Shown one piece after another: positions 23,169 to 31,982 of a DNA stretch of 38,775 bases. Source of the DNA: a virus. The notes beneath the pieces were generated by a model. That model was not told the origin of the DNA. It saw only the letters and a list, made by a program, of their open reading frames with translations, and made no database searches. How positions within the stretch are numbered: the first letter of the stretch is position 1; each line of letters begins with the position of its first letter. The stretch spans positions 1-38,775 of IMG/VR virus record IMGVR_UViG_3300003873_000026; one strand, written 5' to 3'. The translations under genes were made by a program, and so were the position numbers.

Positions 23169-25292
23169 TTAATAATATCTATCTGCGGCTATCTTTTTCT
23201 TATCCAGTTCTAAACTACTTATTAAAGAGTCTATGCTAAATATCTGAATGACATTAGTATCGATATCTTTATATAAGTACTTAAGTCTATTAACCATGGT
23301 GGCTAATTTAATAGCTGATGTTTCGTCTTTTATCTTATCTACAAGATTATCTATTTCTTTTTTAAGCTCTAGTTGGTATTCTCTGGCTTCCATAGCTTCA
23401 GTACCACCATTTTCATTAATAATAACTTCGGTAACTGTGGTCAGTACCTTATTAATAGGAATGCCGTAAAAGTCTAAATTCTCACCTTTAGCTAACATCC
23501 AGTAACCTAACAACCAACCTATAACTAAATCGTCATGCCCGTGTAAGGAATGATCAATTCTATTATTCTTTATCTTAAGTCCTGTCAACTGTCCGGCTAG
23601 TTTCACATCCCTTACGGTATCAGAAGTATAGGATATGCAAGCATTGAATATTTCGCCATAGAGGACATCTCGAGAACTACGACCAGCTCCAGATGTCGCA
23701 TAACCAAAGTATTTTCTATACTTAACGTATACAGAAGGATCTCTTCTGCTAAATGCAACATCAGTTACTTCCTTACGATAATTATCTTTTAATCGAGCAT
23801 CATTAACGACCCAGTTGAATAATCGCTTGAAAGGATCTACTTTATTATGTACTAGTATTTCTATAATACCATCTATAATAGACACGCCAGTGTTCTTACG
23901 TTCTACTATAAGTGTTACATTAGTGTACTCCATAAGGAACTCAGAAAGCCATCTTGAGAAGGTTACAGTATTACATTCGTTAAAATCACCAGAGCCTAAT
24001 ACTTCAGCAGTACTAGCGTCTCTTAGGACTAATCCGATACCATCCTTACCTATGGCTTCTGATGTATCTAGTCCGGCTATTATAATATGGTTCCTTAGCT
24101 CATCTCTTGGTATATATAATTTTATTATATAACCGTATGTAAATATCATATTATCCGGTTCATAAGACCTACTAGACATAATAGCTTTTTTCTTATCCTT
24201 AGGAATGAGATCTGACCCACTTCCCTCTGGCCAGATGCCTAAAAAATCAGACGAAGTTGCTTCACCGCTAGACATAGCATCTGCTATCTTATTTCGTAAC
24301 CAGTTATCGGTATAGCCTAACTGCCTATGATTAAAATCCAGCAGTACTTGAACTTTACCAGAAGGAGAGTTGGTGGCTATCATCTCTCTAAGATTATCTA
24401 TTCCGTCGCAATCGAATAACGACTCAGACCACCGGAATGAATCACTATATATTCCGTACGCAAAGCTACCTGACTTAGTGGCTAAATAACCAGGAGTAGT
24501 TGTAAATATATTACCATAAGGAGCGTCCGCTTCTGCAGCACTATCACGAGCGCTACCTGTTGCTGGTAGTAGTGCTGGTAGCGTATATTCAATGTTATTA
24601 ATAAAGGCTATTTCATCTATATGCACAATAGGTGTAGTGGTACCACGACCTAAATTAATAGCCGCCTTAGGCGATGCTTGTGCTACAGATGTGTTATAAG
24701 TATTGCCTAAATTATTAACAGTTATCTTCTCAGTATTATTAGTATCCTTCCTAGTGCGCAACTGAAGATATCGTGGTAAACATTCTATAATACCTTTCAG
24801 TCTAGACACGTTCTTAACTCGTAATGAATCATCTTTAGTAACGAGCGTCATATCCGTATTGGTAGCTAATAACATAAGTAAAGATACCATAAGTGCATCC
24901 GTACTAACTGATTTACCAGTCTGTCGTGGTTGTATAAGCATCGTAGTAATATGATTAAAGAATAACCAATATAGAGATATATTACCTCTATTACCCCGCA
25001 ATGGTACTGGTGATATACCGGCCACGGGAGGTATCCTTATTATTTCTCTAAGAACATACCATGGGTTCTCGGAAGCCTCATCTACGATCATAGCTATTTC
25101 TTCATTAGTAAGATCTTTAGAATGTGGATCAATACCCTTAAGAGCGGGGTTTATTAATGCTAGGTGAAATAGACAATTGCTAACACCCATTTTATTATAA
25201 ACACCGGCTAGTTTTACCCAACTACGGTTTTTAGTTCCGTAATCAACAATAGCTGTAGGATAATCCGCCCAATCTTTTTGAAAAAGTATCAT
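23169..25292 (-). CDS. terL: Terminase large subunit
   Basis: The DNA-packaging motor: an ATPase that drives phage DNA into proheads plus a nuclease that cuts concatemers. The ATPase part has a Walker A variant QPRQTGKS (residues 121-128), Walker B IVHIDEIAF (222-230, with catalytic Glu after Asp) and a coupling motif TTTPGYL (264-270). The C-terminal RNase H-like nuclease shows GLDTS (407-411), LIVERKNTG (461-469) and HGHDDLVIG (584-592), giving the metal-binding acidic residues. At 707 aa it is complete and uninterrupted. phiKZ gp25 is the counterpart. The gene ends against the fibre gene terminator, and a 407-aa gene lies directly upstream. No small terminase was recognised. Confidence 0.95.
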   Translation of the reverse strand: MILFQKDWADYPTAIVDYGTKNRSWVKLAGVYNKMGVSNCLFHLALINPALKGIDPHSKDLTNEEIAMIVDEASENPWYVLREIIRIPPVAGISPVPLRGNRGNISLYWLFFNHITTMLIQPRQTGKSVSTDALMVSLLMLLATNTDMTLVTKDDSLRVKNVSRLKGIIECLPRYLQLRTRKDTNNTEKITVNNLGNTYNTSVAQASPKAAINLGRGTTTPIVHIDEIAFINNIEYTLPALLPATGSARDSAAEADAPYGNIFTTTPGYLATKSGSFAYGIYSDSFRWSESLFDCDGIDNLREMIATNSPSGKVQVLLDFNHRQLGYTDNWLRNKIADAMSSGEATSSDFLGIWPEGSGSDLIPKDKKKAIMSSRSYEPDNMIFTYGYIIKLYIPRDELRNHIIIAGLDTSEAIGKDGIGLVLRDASTAEVLGSGDFNECNTVTFSRWLSEFLMEYTNVTLIVERKNTGVSIIDGIIEILVHNKVDPFKRLFNWVVNDARLKDNYRKEVTDVAFSRRDPSVYVKYRKYFGYATSGAGRSSRDVLYGEIFNACISYTSDTVRDVKLAGQLTGLKIKNNRIDHSLHGHDDLVIGWLLGYWMLAKGENLDFYGIPINKVLTTVTEVIINENGGTEAMEAREYQLELKKEIDNLVDKIKDETSAIKLATMVNRLKYLYKDIDTNVIQIFSIDSLISSLELDKKKIAADRYY

Positions 25293-25303
25293 ATACCGAC
25301 CTC

Positions 25304-26527
25304 TTATCGTATGGCGCGCATAAATAAATACACGATAACAACTAATGTGTTAGCAGACACTACCCATCTAGTACGACGTTTGGTAGACTTCTTAATCATA
25401 TCAGATATGATATGCTTAACCATAGCAACATCACTATCTTTAACACTGCCACTACTCCAGTATCCTTTCATATGTCCTACGATAGCTACTATATTATCTT
25501 TATAGTCAGAATGTATTCCTTTTGTATTAACATAGGCTATAGTCTTAAGAATAATAGCATCTAGATAATTACTATCTTTACTTCTAGGGTCGTATGTTTC
25601 TGACATTTGGATTAATGTATTCCTAACTATATTCTGATCACTAGATTTTACAAATGATGTAGCTAGATATATAAGATCATCATCTACAATACTAGCGGCA
25701 TTACCGATAGCTGCTTTAAGACTGTTTATGTACTTATCTGGCCTGTCGGTAAGTGATTTAGTAGCCTCGTCAGCTCCGGAACTATCTTCGATGTGTGATG
25801 TGGATTGTATTTTGTAATCATTTTCACGTACTTCCATCATAACGAGATATACGTTTTTTATAGTTTCCCGAATTCTTCCCTGTAGGTCATTAGCAATCTT
25901 AATAGCATCATCAGTACTGTATATTTCTAACCGCTTGCTATGTAGTCCTTTAGGTGGTATAACATCATTAGCTCTATATTCTATAACATTATTCCAGTTA
26001 CCAAGTTTCTTTATTAAGAATCTATTACTAAGTCTCTCATATGTGGCTTTGGCGATAGCCGGTGTAGTATTATACTTAAAGTAATGAGATATCAGACTAC
26101 CAAATACTTTATAGGCGAATATATGGTAGCATTCCCTAATAGCTTCTTCTTTATGTTTACCAAGATTGCCATCAGTAATGAATCTATGCATTGTGTATAT
26201 AAGTATCTGTAATACAGGATTAGTAGCCACCGCCCATGTTTTATTAATATCTGGTAATTTTAATATATTAGTATAAAGAGTATTAATATCTATATTATAG
26301 ATATCAGTAACTAACATATCGTCATCTCTAGTAGAAAATCTAACTGCATGCAGACCCAGTAGATTACTTCCTAAGAACTCTGAATATTCTATATTCTTAC
26401 GACTCCAAGACACTCTGAATTTCTGTAATTTATTAAATAACTTACGATCAAACTTAATGTCTTTGCATACATAATCAAAGAGATTATTCATTTGATCTCC
26501 GTGCTTAGCAGGGATATAATTAATCAT
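25304..26527 (-). CDS. Hypothetical protein upstream of terL, 407 aa, C-terminal membrane anchor
   Basis: Not recognised. Mostly helical and charged, ending in a basic patch (KKSTKRRTRW) and a single hydrophobic segment (VVSANTLVVIVYLFMRAI, residues 388-405), which would make a tail-anchored membrane protein with its bulk in the cytoplasm. It lies 11 bases upstream of terL and overlaps the 194-aa gene before it by eight bases, so the three are one operon. Association with terminase suggests a packaging or head-assembly role, perhaps docking at the membrane. That is inference from context only. Confidence 0.75.
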   Translation of the reverse strand: MINYIPAKHGDQMNNLFDYVCKDIKFDRKLFNKLQKFRVSWSRKNIEYSEFLGSNLLGLHAVRFSTRDDDMLVTDIYNIDINTLYTNILKLPDINKTWAVATNPVLQILIYTMHRFITDGNLGKHKEEAIRECYHIFAYKVFGSLISHYFKYNTTPAIAKATYERLSNRFLIKKLGNWNNVIEYRANDVIPPKGLHSKRLEIYSTDDAIKIANDLQGRIRETIKNVYLVMMEVRENDYKIQSTSHIEDSSGADEATKSLTDRPDKYINSLKAAIGNAASIVDDDLIYLATSFVKSSDQNIVRNTLIQMSETYDPRSKDSNYLDAIILKTIAYVNTKGIHSDYKDNIVAIVGHMKGYWSSGSVKDSDVAMVKHIISDMIKKSTKRRTRWVVSANTLVVIVYLFMRAIR

Positions 26528-27104
26528 CGCAACCTCCTGATTCTACTGGCTCAATACCCCAATTAGTATTCCAGTAGTCATAACTTATGTTTTGAGATAC
26601 TTTATCTCCGTTAGAATTGACACCGGACCAATGTAACTTACAATCACCCGATATGAGTAATATAGGAGATGGGTACGACGCCGCTCCTTCCAACCTAGAC
26701 TTACCAGAACTACCTTCTCCGATTAACTCTATATTACCCGTAACTGAATACTCTACGTTATCATACCCTCGACCGGGTATTGTCCATAGTAATAATATAT
26801 CATTCTTATGACATGGATCATTATCCATAACAACATTATAACATTGATTGTCCTTGCTATCTACAAGTGGTGATCCATTTCTCATTACAGGATCAAGCTC
26901 GTACGCATCACCATCCAGAGTTATATGCGATTCCTCAGATTTGAAATAGAGATCATGCAGACACGCATACCATCTCCATGTGTTAGTTCCTCTTGAACCG
27001 TGATTTATGTTAAAATGCACCTTACCACTATTACTATCGACATATTTGTCCGCAATAGCGCACGATATAACCGAATTACTTAAACGCAAAATCTTCATAA
27101 CCAT
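26520..27104 (-). CDS. Hypothetical protein, 194 aa
   Basis: Not recognised. It is Gly, Asn, Asp and Ser rich with several Trp (TNTWRWYACLHDLYF, KLHWSGVNSNGD, YWNTNWGIEP), the look of a secreted or virion beta protein, although no signal peptide is clear. Two ATGs two codons apart both fit the AGGAG; I keep the upstream one, while MKILRLSN at 27098 is equally plausible. It is first in the operon with the 407-aa gene and terL. A partial promoter motif (TCTTAATATG, minus strand, near 27138-27147) lies about 35 bases upstream. Confidence 0.7.
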   Translation of the reverse strand: MVMKILRLSNSVISCAIADKYVDSNSGKVHFNINHGSRGTNTWRWYACLHDLYFKSEESHITLDGDAYELDPVMRNGSPLVDSKDNQCYNVVMDNDPCHKNDILLLWTIPGRGYDNVEYSVTGNIELIGEGSSGKSRLEGAASYPSPILLISGDCKLHWSGVNSNGDKVSQNISYDYWNTNWGIEPVESGGCDD

Positions 27105-27249
27105 AATCTCCTAATGTGTTAATAATCGTTCTAATCATATTAAGACGCGGTAGACTAAAATGCGCCGATAACATCAGTTAACCTTACATATTTATAGTAA
27201 CGCACTATATTAGTATAGATACTACGTATTTACAAAAAAAAAGAAATAT

Positions 27250-27287
27250 TACTACACAACTAGGCTCGCGAGCCTAGTTGTGTAGTA
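27250..27287 (-). terminator. Intrinsic terminator after the NUMOD4/HNH gene
   Basis: TACTACACAACTAGGCTCG and its exact complement form a 19-bp palindrome. The minus strand continues ATATTTCTTTTTTTTT, a very strong U-tract. Confidence 0.9.
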
Positions 27288-27292
27288 GAAAA

Positions 27293-28594
27293 CTAACTAT
27301 ATATTAATCTATCTAATTTCTCGATAGATATATCTTTTCTAGACAGTATATCAGATATCATAGGTATAGATATCTGATGTATATTAACATGTATGGAATC
27401 TAACCCGCCACTAATAGTATATGGTCTTATGAATCTAATTAATTCTACGATACCGATAACTATTACTGACGTGTCGTTACCTACTTTTACTCTATATACA
27501 GAAGTGTTAATCATTCTATTATTCTTACTACATATTAAATCACTTTCCGTACGGCGTGACCACACTAGTGGCATTTCTGTTTCTGTATAACTGCGGATAC
27601 CTAATCCTAGTAATATCCCAGTCTGACCAGCGTTCTTGTAATACTTAATAGTCCTAGTTACTATAGATGGATTATCTATAGGTATTCCTGAATACTCGCT
27701 TAACTCTTTACACACATCCTGTAGTGAATTAAATACTTTTGATTCCTTAGTATAGTAGTTATATATTTCATACTTAATATTCCTAAAATTAATATATGTA
27801 GTACTTCTATATTTTTCTCGGGCTGATATTATATCCTTATCACTAGATGTTATAACACTCGTGTCGGTTATAGGTGTTTTTGATATTATATATCCTTGTG
27901 CCAAAGGGGTATTATTACCAGTCCGTATGATCCTGGCTAAATTGTTTATACCACACATATAGCTAGCGGCATAAATGCTAGGATATTCAGAAGTTGTATC
28001 TGTCAATTTGTCATAAATATATATAATACTACCTAACTTATCACTTTTAGGACGGCATAACAATCTATTTTCATCTAGTGTTATTACATATTTACCCATA
28101 AAAGGATGTTCCTTAGAATACCTAATTTTATATATAACAGCTATAGATGCTACGCCTAAGTATGTGCATAACCGCTCTAGTGATTTAAATTCCTTAGTTA
28201 TTCCTGTGTTTTTATCGAGCAGAGATACTGGCACGTTATTAACCGTAAGATTATTATCTACAGCATGTGCCATATTTTCACTACCAGTACACCATTCTAG
28301 GTTATCCACATGGTTATTAGTTTTAATACCATCTTTATGATTAACTTGTGCTCTATTGTCGGGGTTAGGGATAAACGCCTTAGCCACTAGTCTGTGTATT
28401 GAATATTTTATTGGTTTTGGCTTACCATTAACCATTTTGCGCACGCCAGCGCGCAGATAGCCATATTTAGATAAATATGGTTTTATTGGTTTATTTTTTC
28501 TATTACTAATAACCATACCAGTATTAGTTATGCTATAATCAGGACATCCTTCAATACCCTTAGTTATTACTTTTATTTCTTTATTATTGCTCAT
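27293..28594 (-). CDS. NUMOD4/HNH homing endonuclease, 433 aa
   Basis: Free-standing homing endonuclease. The N-terminal NUMOD4-like part reads GCPDYSITNTGMVISNRKNK (residues 15-34) and is followed by the HNH module: YSIHRLVAKAFIPNPDN, QVNHKDGIKTNNHVDNLEWC (near 84-103), then SENMAHAVDN. The remaining ~300 residues contain several helix-turn-helix-like NUMOD units (SLERLCTYLGVASIAVIYKI, PSIYAASYMCGINNLARIIR, SLQDVCKELSEYSG) that would bind DNA. It differs in family from the other endonucleases here. It lies back to back with the DHH gene, whose own intron lacks an intact endonuclease, so it may serve that intron or that locus. A promoter motif and a long U-tract terminator bracket it. Confidence 0.9.
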   Translation of the reverse strand: MSNNKEIKVITKGIEGCPDYSITNTGMVISNRKNKPIKPYLSKYGYLRAGVRKMVNGKPKPIKYSIHRLVAKAFIPNPDNRAQVNHKDGIKTNNHVDNLEWCTGSENMAHAVDNNLTVNNVPVSLLDKNTGITKEFKSLERLCTYLGVASIAVIYKIRYSKEHPFMGKYVITLDENRLLCRPKSDKLGSIIYIYDKLTDTTSEYPSIYAASYMCGINNLARIIRTGNNTPLAQGYIISKTPITDTSVITSSDKDIISAREKYRSTTYINFRNIKYEIYNYYTKESKVFNSLQDVCKELSEYSGIPIDNPSIVTRTIKYYKNAGQTGILLGLGIRSYTETEMPLVWSRRTESDLICSKNNRMINTSVYRVKVGNDTSVIVIGIVELIRFIRPYTISGGLDSIHVNIHQISIPMISDILSRKDISIEKLDRLIYS

Positions 28595-28641
28595 TTTTAG
28601 TTCTCCATAGTTAACCTCATAACCACATCATAACCGTATAA

Positions 28642-28666
28642 CCATATTAAGGATATATGGTTATGA
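28642..28666. promoter_or_regulatory. Palindromic, probably bidirectional promoter
   Basis: ATAACCATAT and ATATGGTTAT stand seven bases apart as an inverted repeat. Read on the minus strand it is ACCATATATCCTTAATATGG, a full consensus copy for the endonuclease gene. Read on the plus strand it is ACCATATTAAGGATATATGG, close to the consensus, for the DHH gene. The two genes diverge from it. Confidence 0.6.
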
Positions 28667-28718
28667 TACATTAATTTATACGCCCACAATAGATTGATAA
28701 CAACAAACGGAGGCCAGG

Positions 28719-29114
28719 ATGAATATAGACGATATCTCGCAAATGTCTCTTGAAATAGTAAGACAGAATGTCCGTAATTATGACCAATTATCAGATGGTG
28801 AAATATTGCAGTATTTTGATTCTAAATTCGATATAACTAAGATACCATCTCTAACAGATGAGGATAAAGCAGTAGCGTTAATAAATGAAGTTATATCAAA
28901 TAATAAGCGTATAGCCATCATAGTCGATTATGACTCAGATGGACTCAACTCAGGAGCCGTAGCGCATAAAGCCCTAGAAGGTAAGTCTAGTAATTATGTC
29001 GTAATAAACAATAAACGATGTAATGGAAATGGTTTTAATAAAGTTCTAAACGCTAGAATAATGAAGATGCATGATGAGACTCCTATTGATCTTATAATCA
29101 CAGGTGATCATGGT
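28719..29114 (+). CDS. DHH phosphoesterase (RecJ-like), 5' exon
   Basis: First 132 residues of a DHH-family phosphoesterase, probably a 5'-3' single-strand DNA exonuclease like RecJ or a related small-substrate phosphodiesterase. It contains the first metal motif IAIIVDYDSDGLNSGAV (Asp70, Asp72, Asp74) and the start of the next (DLIITGDHG, Asp130 and His131). Read without splicing the frame runs six codons into the intron and stops. I place the exon end after GGT at 29114 because the other intron in the window also follows GGT, and because the joined sequence, GDHG-SSCRDELKELKDYG, matches the spacing in RecJ proteins. The start has CGGAGG eight bases upstream. Confidence 0.85.
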
Positions 29115-29711
29115 GAACTAACTCTCAATTGAGTTAGCTAATAAATATTGTATTAACGATCGGTTCTATAGGACATTCTTAGATTTATGTAAGGGGGAAA
29201 AGTTCCCTAGAGATACCACCGTAGCGGATATTAAGCAATATTTATCAGTACGCCCAGCACAATGGAAACAATGTGCTGAAAAAGCTATGTAATAATACAT
29301 AGTGAATAATCTATCTAATTGCGGGAACCCTTGTATAAAGTTAATAATACCACTTACATATAGAAATATATCGTAATACTGAACCCAGTAATGGAAGTGT
29401 TCAGCATGGTAAAAACTTATTAACCTGGGCGGAACCGACGCAGCGAAGTCCCTTCAACAGCGAGAGCTATCTAGCTATGCTAGAGTGGATGAGTTCAACG
29501 ACTACGGAAGTTATGATCCGGTAGGGCCCAAGTGGGTGAGGTTCGTCCTCTTAAATCGAAATGGTAGAACCTAAACAAGTAATGTTGTAGGTGTGATATA
29601 GTCTGTTCGACCGAGAGGTCCTTTATGTCTCATAAGACATATCGTTATCTGTAATGGATAAGTAGCGAGTAGAGTCGCAGGGTTAGAGTAACGACTAGCC
29701 TGAACATAAAG
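29115..29711 (+). mobile_element. Group I intron in the DHH gene
   Basis: A self-splicing group I intron of about 597 nt, a multiple of three. Core elements are AATCTATCTAATTGCGGGAA (near 29308-29327), GAACCGACGCAGCG (Q-like), and the P7 strands GACTA (29500-29504, in GTTCAACGACTA) and TAGTC (29599-29603, in GATATAGTCTG). The intron ends in ACATAAAG, a terminal G. The internal guide GCTATG (29284-29289) pairs with the exon CATGGT through six base pairs, including the required U-G at the splice site. Blocks of the core and the 3' end match the intron at 4750-6575. Between the 5' splice site and the guide lies a start-less ORF, a probable endonuclease relic. Confidence 0.88.
29122..29292 (+). 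pseudogene. Relic ORF in P1 region of DHH intron
   Basis: A frame open for 56 codons without any start codon reads ELANKYCINDRFYRTFLDLC and later ADIKQYLSVRPAQWKQCAEK. It ends AM-TAA exactly on the internal guide. It is out of frame with the exon. Composition is protein-like. It occupies the place where the other intron keeps an intact endonuclease, so I read it as the 3' remainder of a lost endonuclease gene; family not recognised. Confidence 0.5.
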
Positions 29712-30995
29712 AGTAGTTGTAGAGACGAACTTAAGGAATTAAAAGATTATGGTATTAAACATGTCATAATTACTGATCATCACGATATCCCAGAAGACAG
29801 ATATCCTGATACTGTTGATGTGTTTATCAACCCTAGGAAATCTGATGGTGACCCCGTTGGTATGTGTGGTACGTATGTAATGTTTAAAGTACTCAGTAAC
29901 CTACATCTTGATGACGACGATATATATAGTAATCTATACCGAAAATGTTTACCACATGTAGCCATAGCTACAGTATCTGATGTTATGGATGTTAGTATTT
30001 GGTATAATAGAGTTGCTGTCAGGGCTGGTTTAGAGATAATGAACAGTGGCGTTATGTTATGGGATAAGTTATCTACAGTTCTTAACATACCTGTAAGATA
30101 TAGTTATAAAGATATAGGTTATGTTGTAGCTCCGTATATTAATACTGGCAATAGAACTTCTAGAGAAGAACTATATTACGAGATATTAGTTAATGATAAC
30201 GAAGAAGAACTTGATTCTCTCATTCTTGAGGGAGCAAGACTTAATGCATCCAGGAAATCTGTCCGTAAGACAGTCTTAAGTAACGTATTGATGTCAATAG
30301 ACCCTGCTACAGTTCACAACAGCATAGCGTTGATTGTAGAAGCTCCTATGGCTATTAACGGTATACTTGCGAATGCTATTGGGGAAGTTCATAGTGTTCC
30401 TACTATATGTTTTAGTCTTAATAAAGAAGATAACACACTTGCTGGGTCAGCCAGAGCGTGTGTTGATCATGTGCATATCGCTAAGGCGTTTAATAGAATG
30501 GCTGATATGGATTCTGACTTGTTTATAGCACATGGTGGTCACGCCGGAGCTGGTGGTTGTTGTATACCATTTAATAAATTTGATGTGTTTAAGAAGTTAT
30601 TCGATATAGCATCATCAGAGTTTCCTAAACCAAAAGAAGTTAAGAAAACAGATATTATCTTAGATATTAATACCAAACACCTAACACCTAGTGTTATAGA
30701 TTGGGTTAATTACTCCGGTCCTTATGGCAAGGGTTGGATCCTACCGCAACTTAGAGGGGTGTTTAGGTTACAAGGTATGTTTCATGTTGGTACTATGGCG
30801 ATACTTATGCTTCAGGGTGCTAATGGTAAGAAATATAAGGCTACATATTTTTATAATAAAAATGAAACAAAAGATAGTGTTAGCGACAGATTAGTTAGAA
30901 ATTCTATAGTGACTGCTATATTCGAGCCACAATACTATAGACGAAAAAATAGCATATCAGTAAGTCTTATGATACATGAGATAATGGAGAAATGA
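29712..30995 (+). CDS. DHH phosphoesterase (RecJ-like), 3' exon
   Basis: The remaining 427 residues of the DHH protein (spliced total about 559 aa, close to RecJ). It opens SSCRDELKELKDYG and has the signature VIITDHHDIPED, then FINPRKSDGDPVGMCGTYVM, matching the RecJ NP...G.G motif. The C-terminal DHHA1-like domain has AHGGHAGAGGCCIPF, with the GGHxxAgG substrate-binding loop. All catalytic motifs are present, so the protein is expected to be active only if the intron is removed. The role is probably DNA repair, recombination or nucleotide turnover. A small gene follows one base after the stop. An unspliced reading would begin at an internal ATG at 29820 and lack the DHH motif. Confidence 0.87.
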   Translation, partial: SSCRDELKELKDYGIKHVIITDHHDIPEDRYPDTVDVFINPRKSDGDPVGMCGTYVMFKVLSNLHLDDDDIYSNLYRKCLPHVAIATVSDVMDVSIWYNRVAVRAGLEIMNSGVMLWDKLSTVLNIPVRYSYKDIGYVVAPYINTGNRTSREELYYEILVNDNEEELDSLILEGARLNASRKSVRKTVLSNVLMSIDPATVHNSIALIVEAPMAINGILANAIGEVHSVPTICFSLNKEDNTLAGSARACVDHVHIAKAFNRMADMDSDLFIAHGGHAGAGGCCIPFNKFDVFKKLFDIASSEFPKPKEVKKTDIILDINTKHLTPSVIDWVNYSGPYGKGWILPQLRGVFRLQGMFHVGTMAILMLQGANGKKYKATYFYNKNETKDSVSDRLVRNSIVTAIFEPQYYRRKNSISVSLMIHEIMEK

Positions 30996-30996
30996 A

Positions 30997-31392
30997 ATGA
31001 AAGCAATCGCTGAACTTAGTCCTGATGGATTTGTCACAAATGGTAAAGCCATGATGCTTAAACTGTATGAGTACTTTATGAGTTCAGATTATTCACAGTC
31101 TAATGTATTTATGGGTGGTATAGCTTCTTTAAAATATATTATAAGCGAAGCTTCTGATGCTATCGTTTTAGATACAATGGTTACTGAAGCTCTAACGACT
31201 ATGTATGAATCATACTTTACTAACGTTGCTGTAACGACTACTGTGGTAGATAAAGATAATAAAATTACTATAACTGTAAACATAGTAGGTACTGACGCAG
31301 CTGGTAATATTTGTAGATTAGATAAATCTGTATATTCGGTAAATAATAAAATAGTAGGCTTTGATAAAGAACAGGAGAAATATTATGCGTGA
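30997..31392 (+). CDS. Hypothetical protein, 131 aa
   Basis: Not recognised. The first half is helical (MMLKLYEYFMSSDYSQSNVF), the second half has beta strands (NVAVTTTVVDKDNKITITVN, then IVGTDAAGNICRLD). There are no membrane segments or motifs. Its ATG follows the DHH stop after one base, with GGAGAAATGA as ribosome site inside the end of the DHH gene, so translation is coupled. Its end overlaps the start of the next gene by eight bases. Being co-transcribed with a spliced DHH message is the only functional hint. Confidence 0.75.
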   Translation: MKAIAELSPDGFVTNGKAMMLKLYEYFMSSDYSQSNVFMGGIASLKYIISEASDAIVLDTMVTEALTTMYESYFTNVAVTTTVVDKDNKITITVNIVGTDAAGNICRLDKSVYSVNNKIVGFDKEQEKYYA

Positions 31393-31966
31393 CGATAAAA
31401 CACTTCAAGATGTGGTCGATGCTGAAAGAGCCATGACGACTAAAGAAACTAGTGACACTATCAAAAAGATACATGATAATATCAAAAACAGCATAGTAAA
31501 TTCAGTTATTCCTGAAATGGTATTTATAGAATACTTTTTAGATTTTTTTAAACACCCTACCAAACATACTGATTCACCACTACTATCTAAGTGGATTGAG
31601 TTATCCGGAGGGCCGTATAATGAGGTTGATGTTGTTAACGCAGAAGGTAAAATAATATATACTGTTCCTGGTGCGTACATGCCACCTGTAGCAAATTTTG
31701 AAATACTATCTAATTATAATTTTGCGAATATCGCTAGTAACTATCAAATGAAGAAGAAGATTACTAGTGTGCAGGCCACTAATTATATAAGTACTATACT
31801 GTCTACGATACCGGATCTACTACGACCCAATGTGGAGATGTATATTAATAGATGGGCATCAATATTCTCTAGGTATGATATGGAGAAAACTACAGATACT
31901 CTGAAGCCTAAGGTGACGAAAGTACCTGTGGTCAGTTCTATCGATACTAATATTTTGGGTATATAA
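31385..31966 (+). CDS. Hypothetical protein, 193 aa
   Basis: Not recognised. The N-terminus is charged and helical (MRDDKTLQDVVDAERAM). A long stretch around residues 45-100 has FIEYFLDFFKHPTKHTDSPL and a Gly/Pro-rich turn, and the C-terminal half is helical (SVQATNYISTILSTIPDLLR). I chose ATG 31385 because AGGAGAAA stands nine bases before it; a longer reading from a TTG at 31361 lacks such a site. It is the last gene of the plus-strand DHH operon and is followed by a bidirectional terminator. Confidence 0.72.
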   Translation: MRDDKTLQDVVDAERAMTTKETSDTIKKIHDNIKNSIVNSVIPEMVFIEYFLDFFKHPTKHTDSPLLSKWIELSGGPYNEVDVVNAEGKIIYTVPGAYMPPVANFEILSNYNFANIASNYQMKKKITSVQATNYISTILSTIPDLLRPNVEMYINRWASIFSRYDMEKTTDTLKPKVTKVPVVSSIDTNILGI

Positions 31967-31982
31967 TTAAAAAATAACTTAC

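Noticed and set aside
31361-31384. TTG start giving a 201-aa protein
   Set aside because: No ribosome site before the TTG, while AGGAGAAA stands correctly before ATG 31385.
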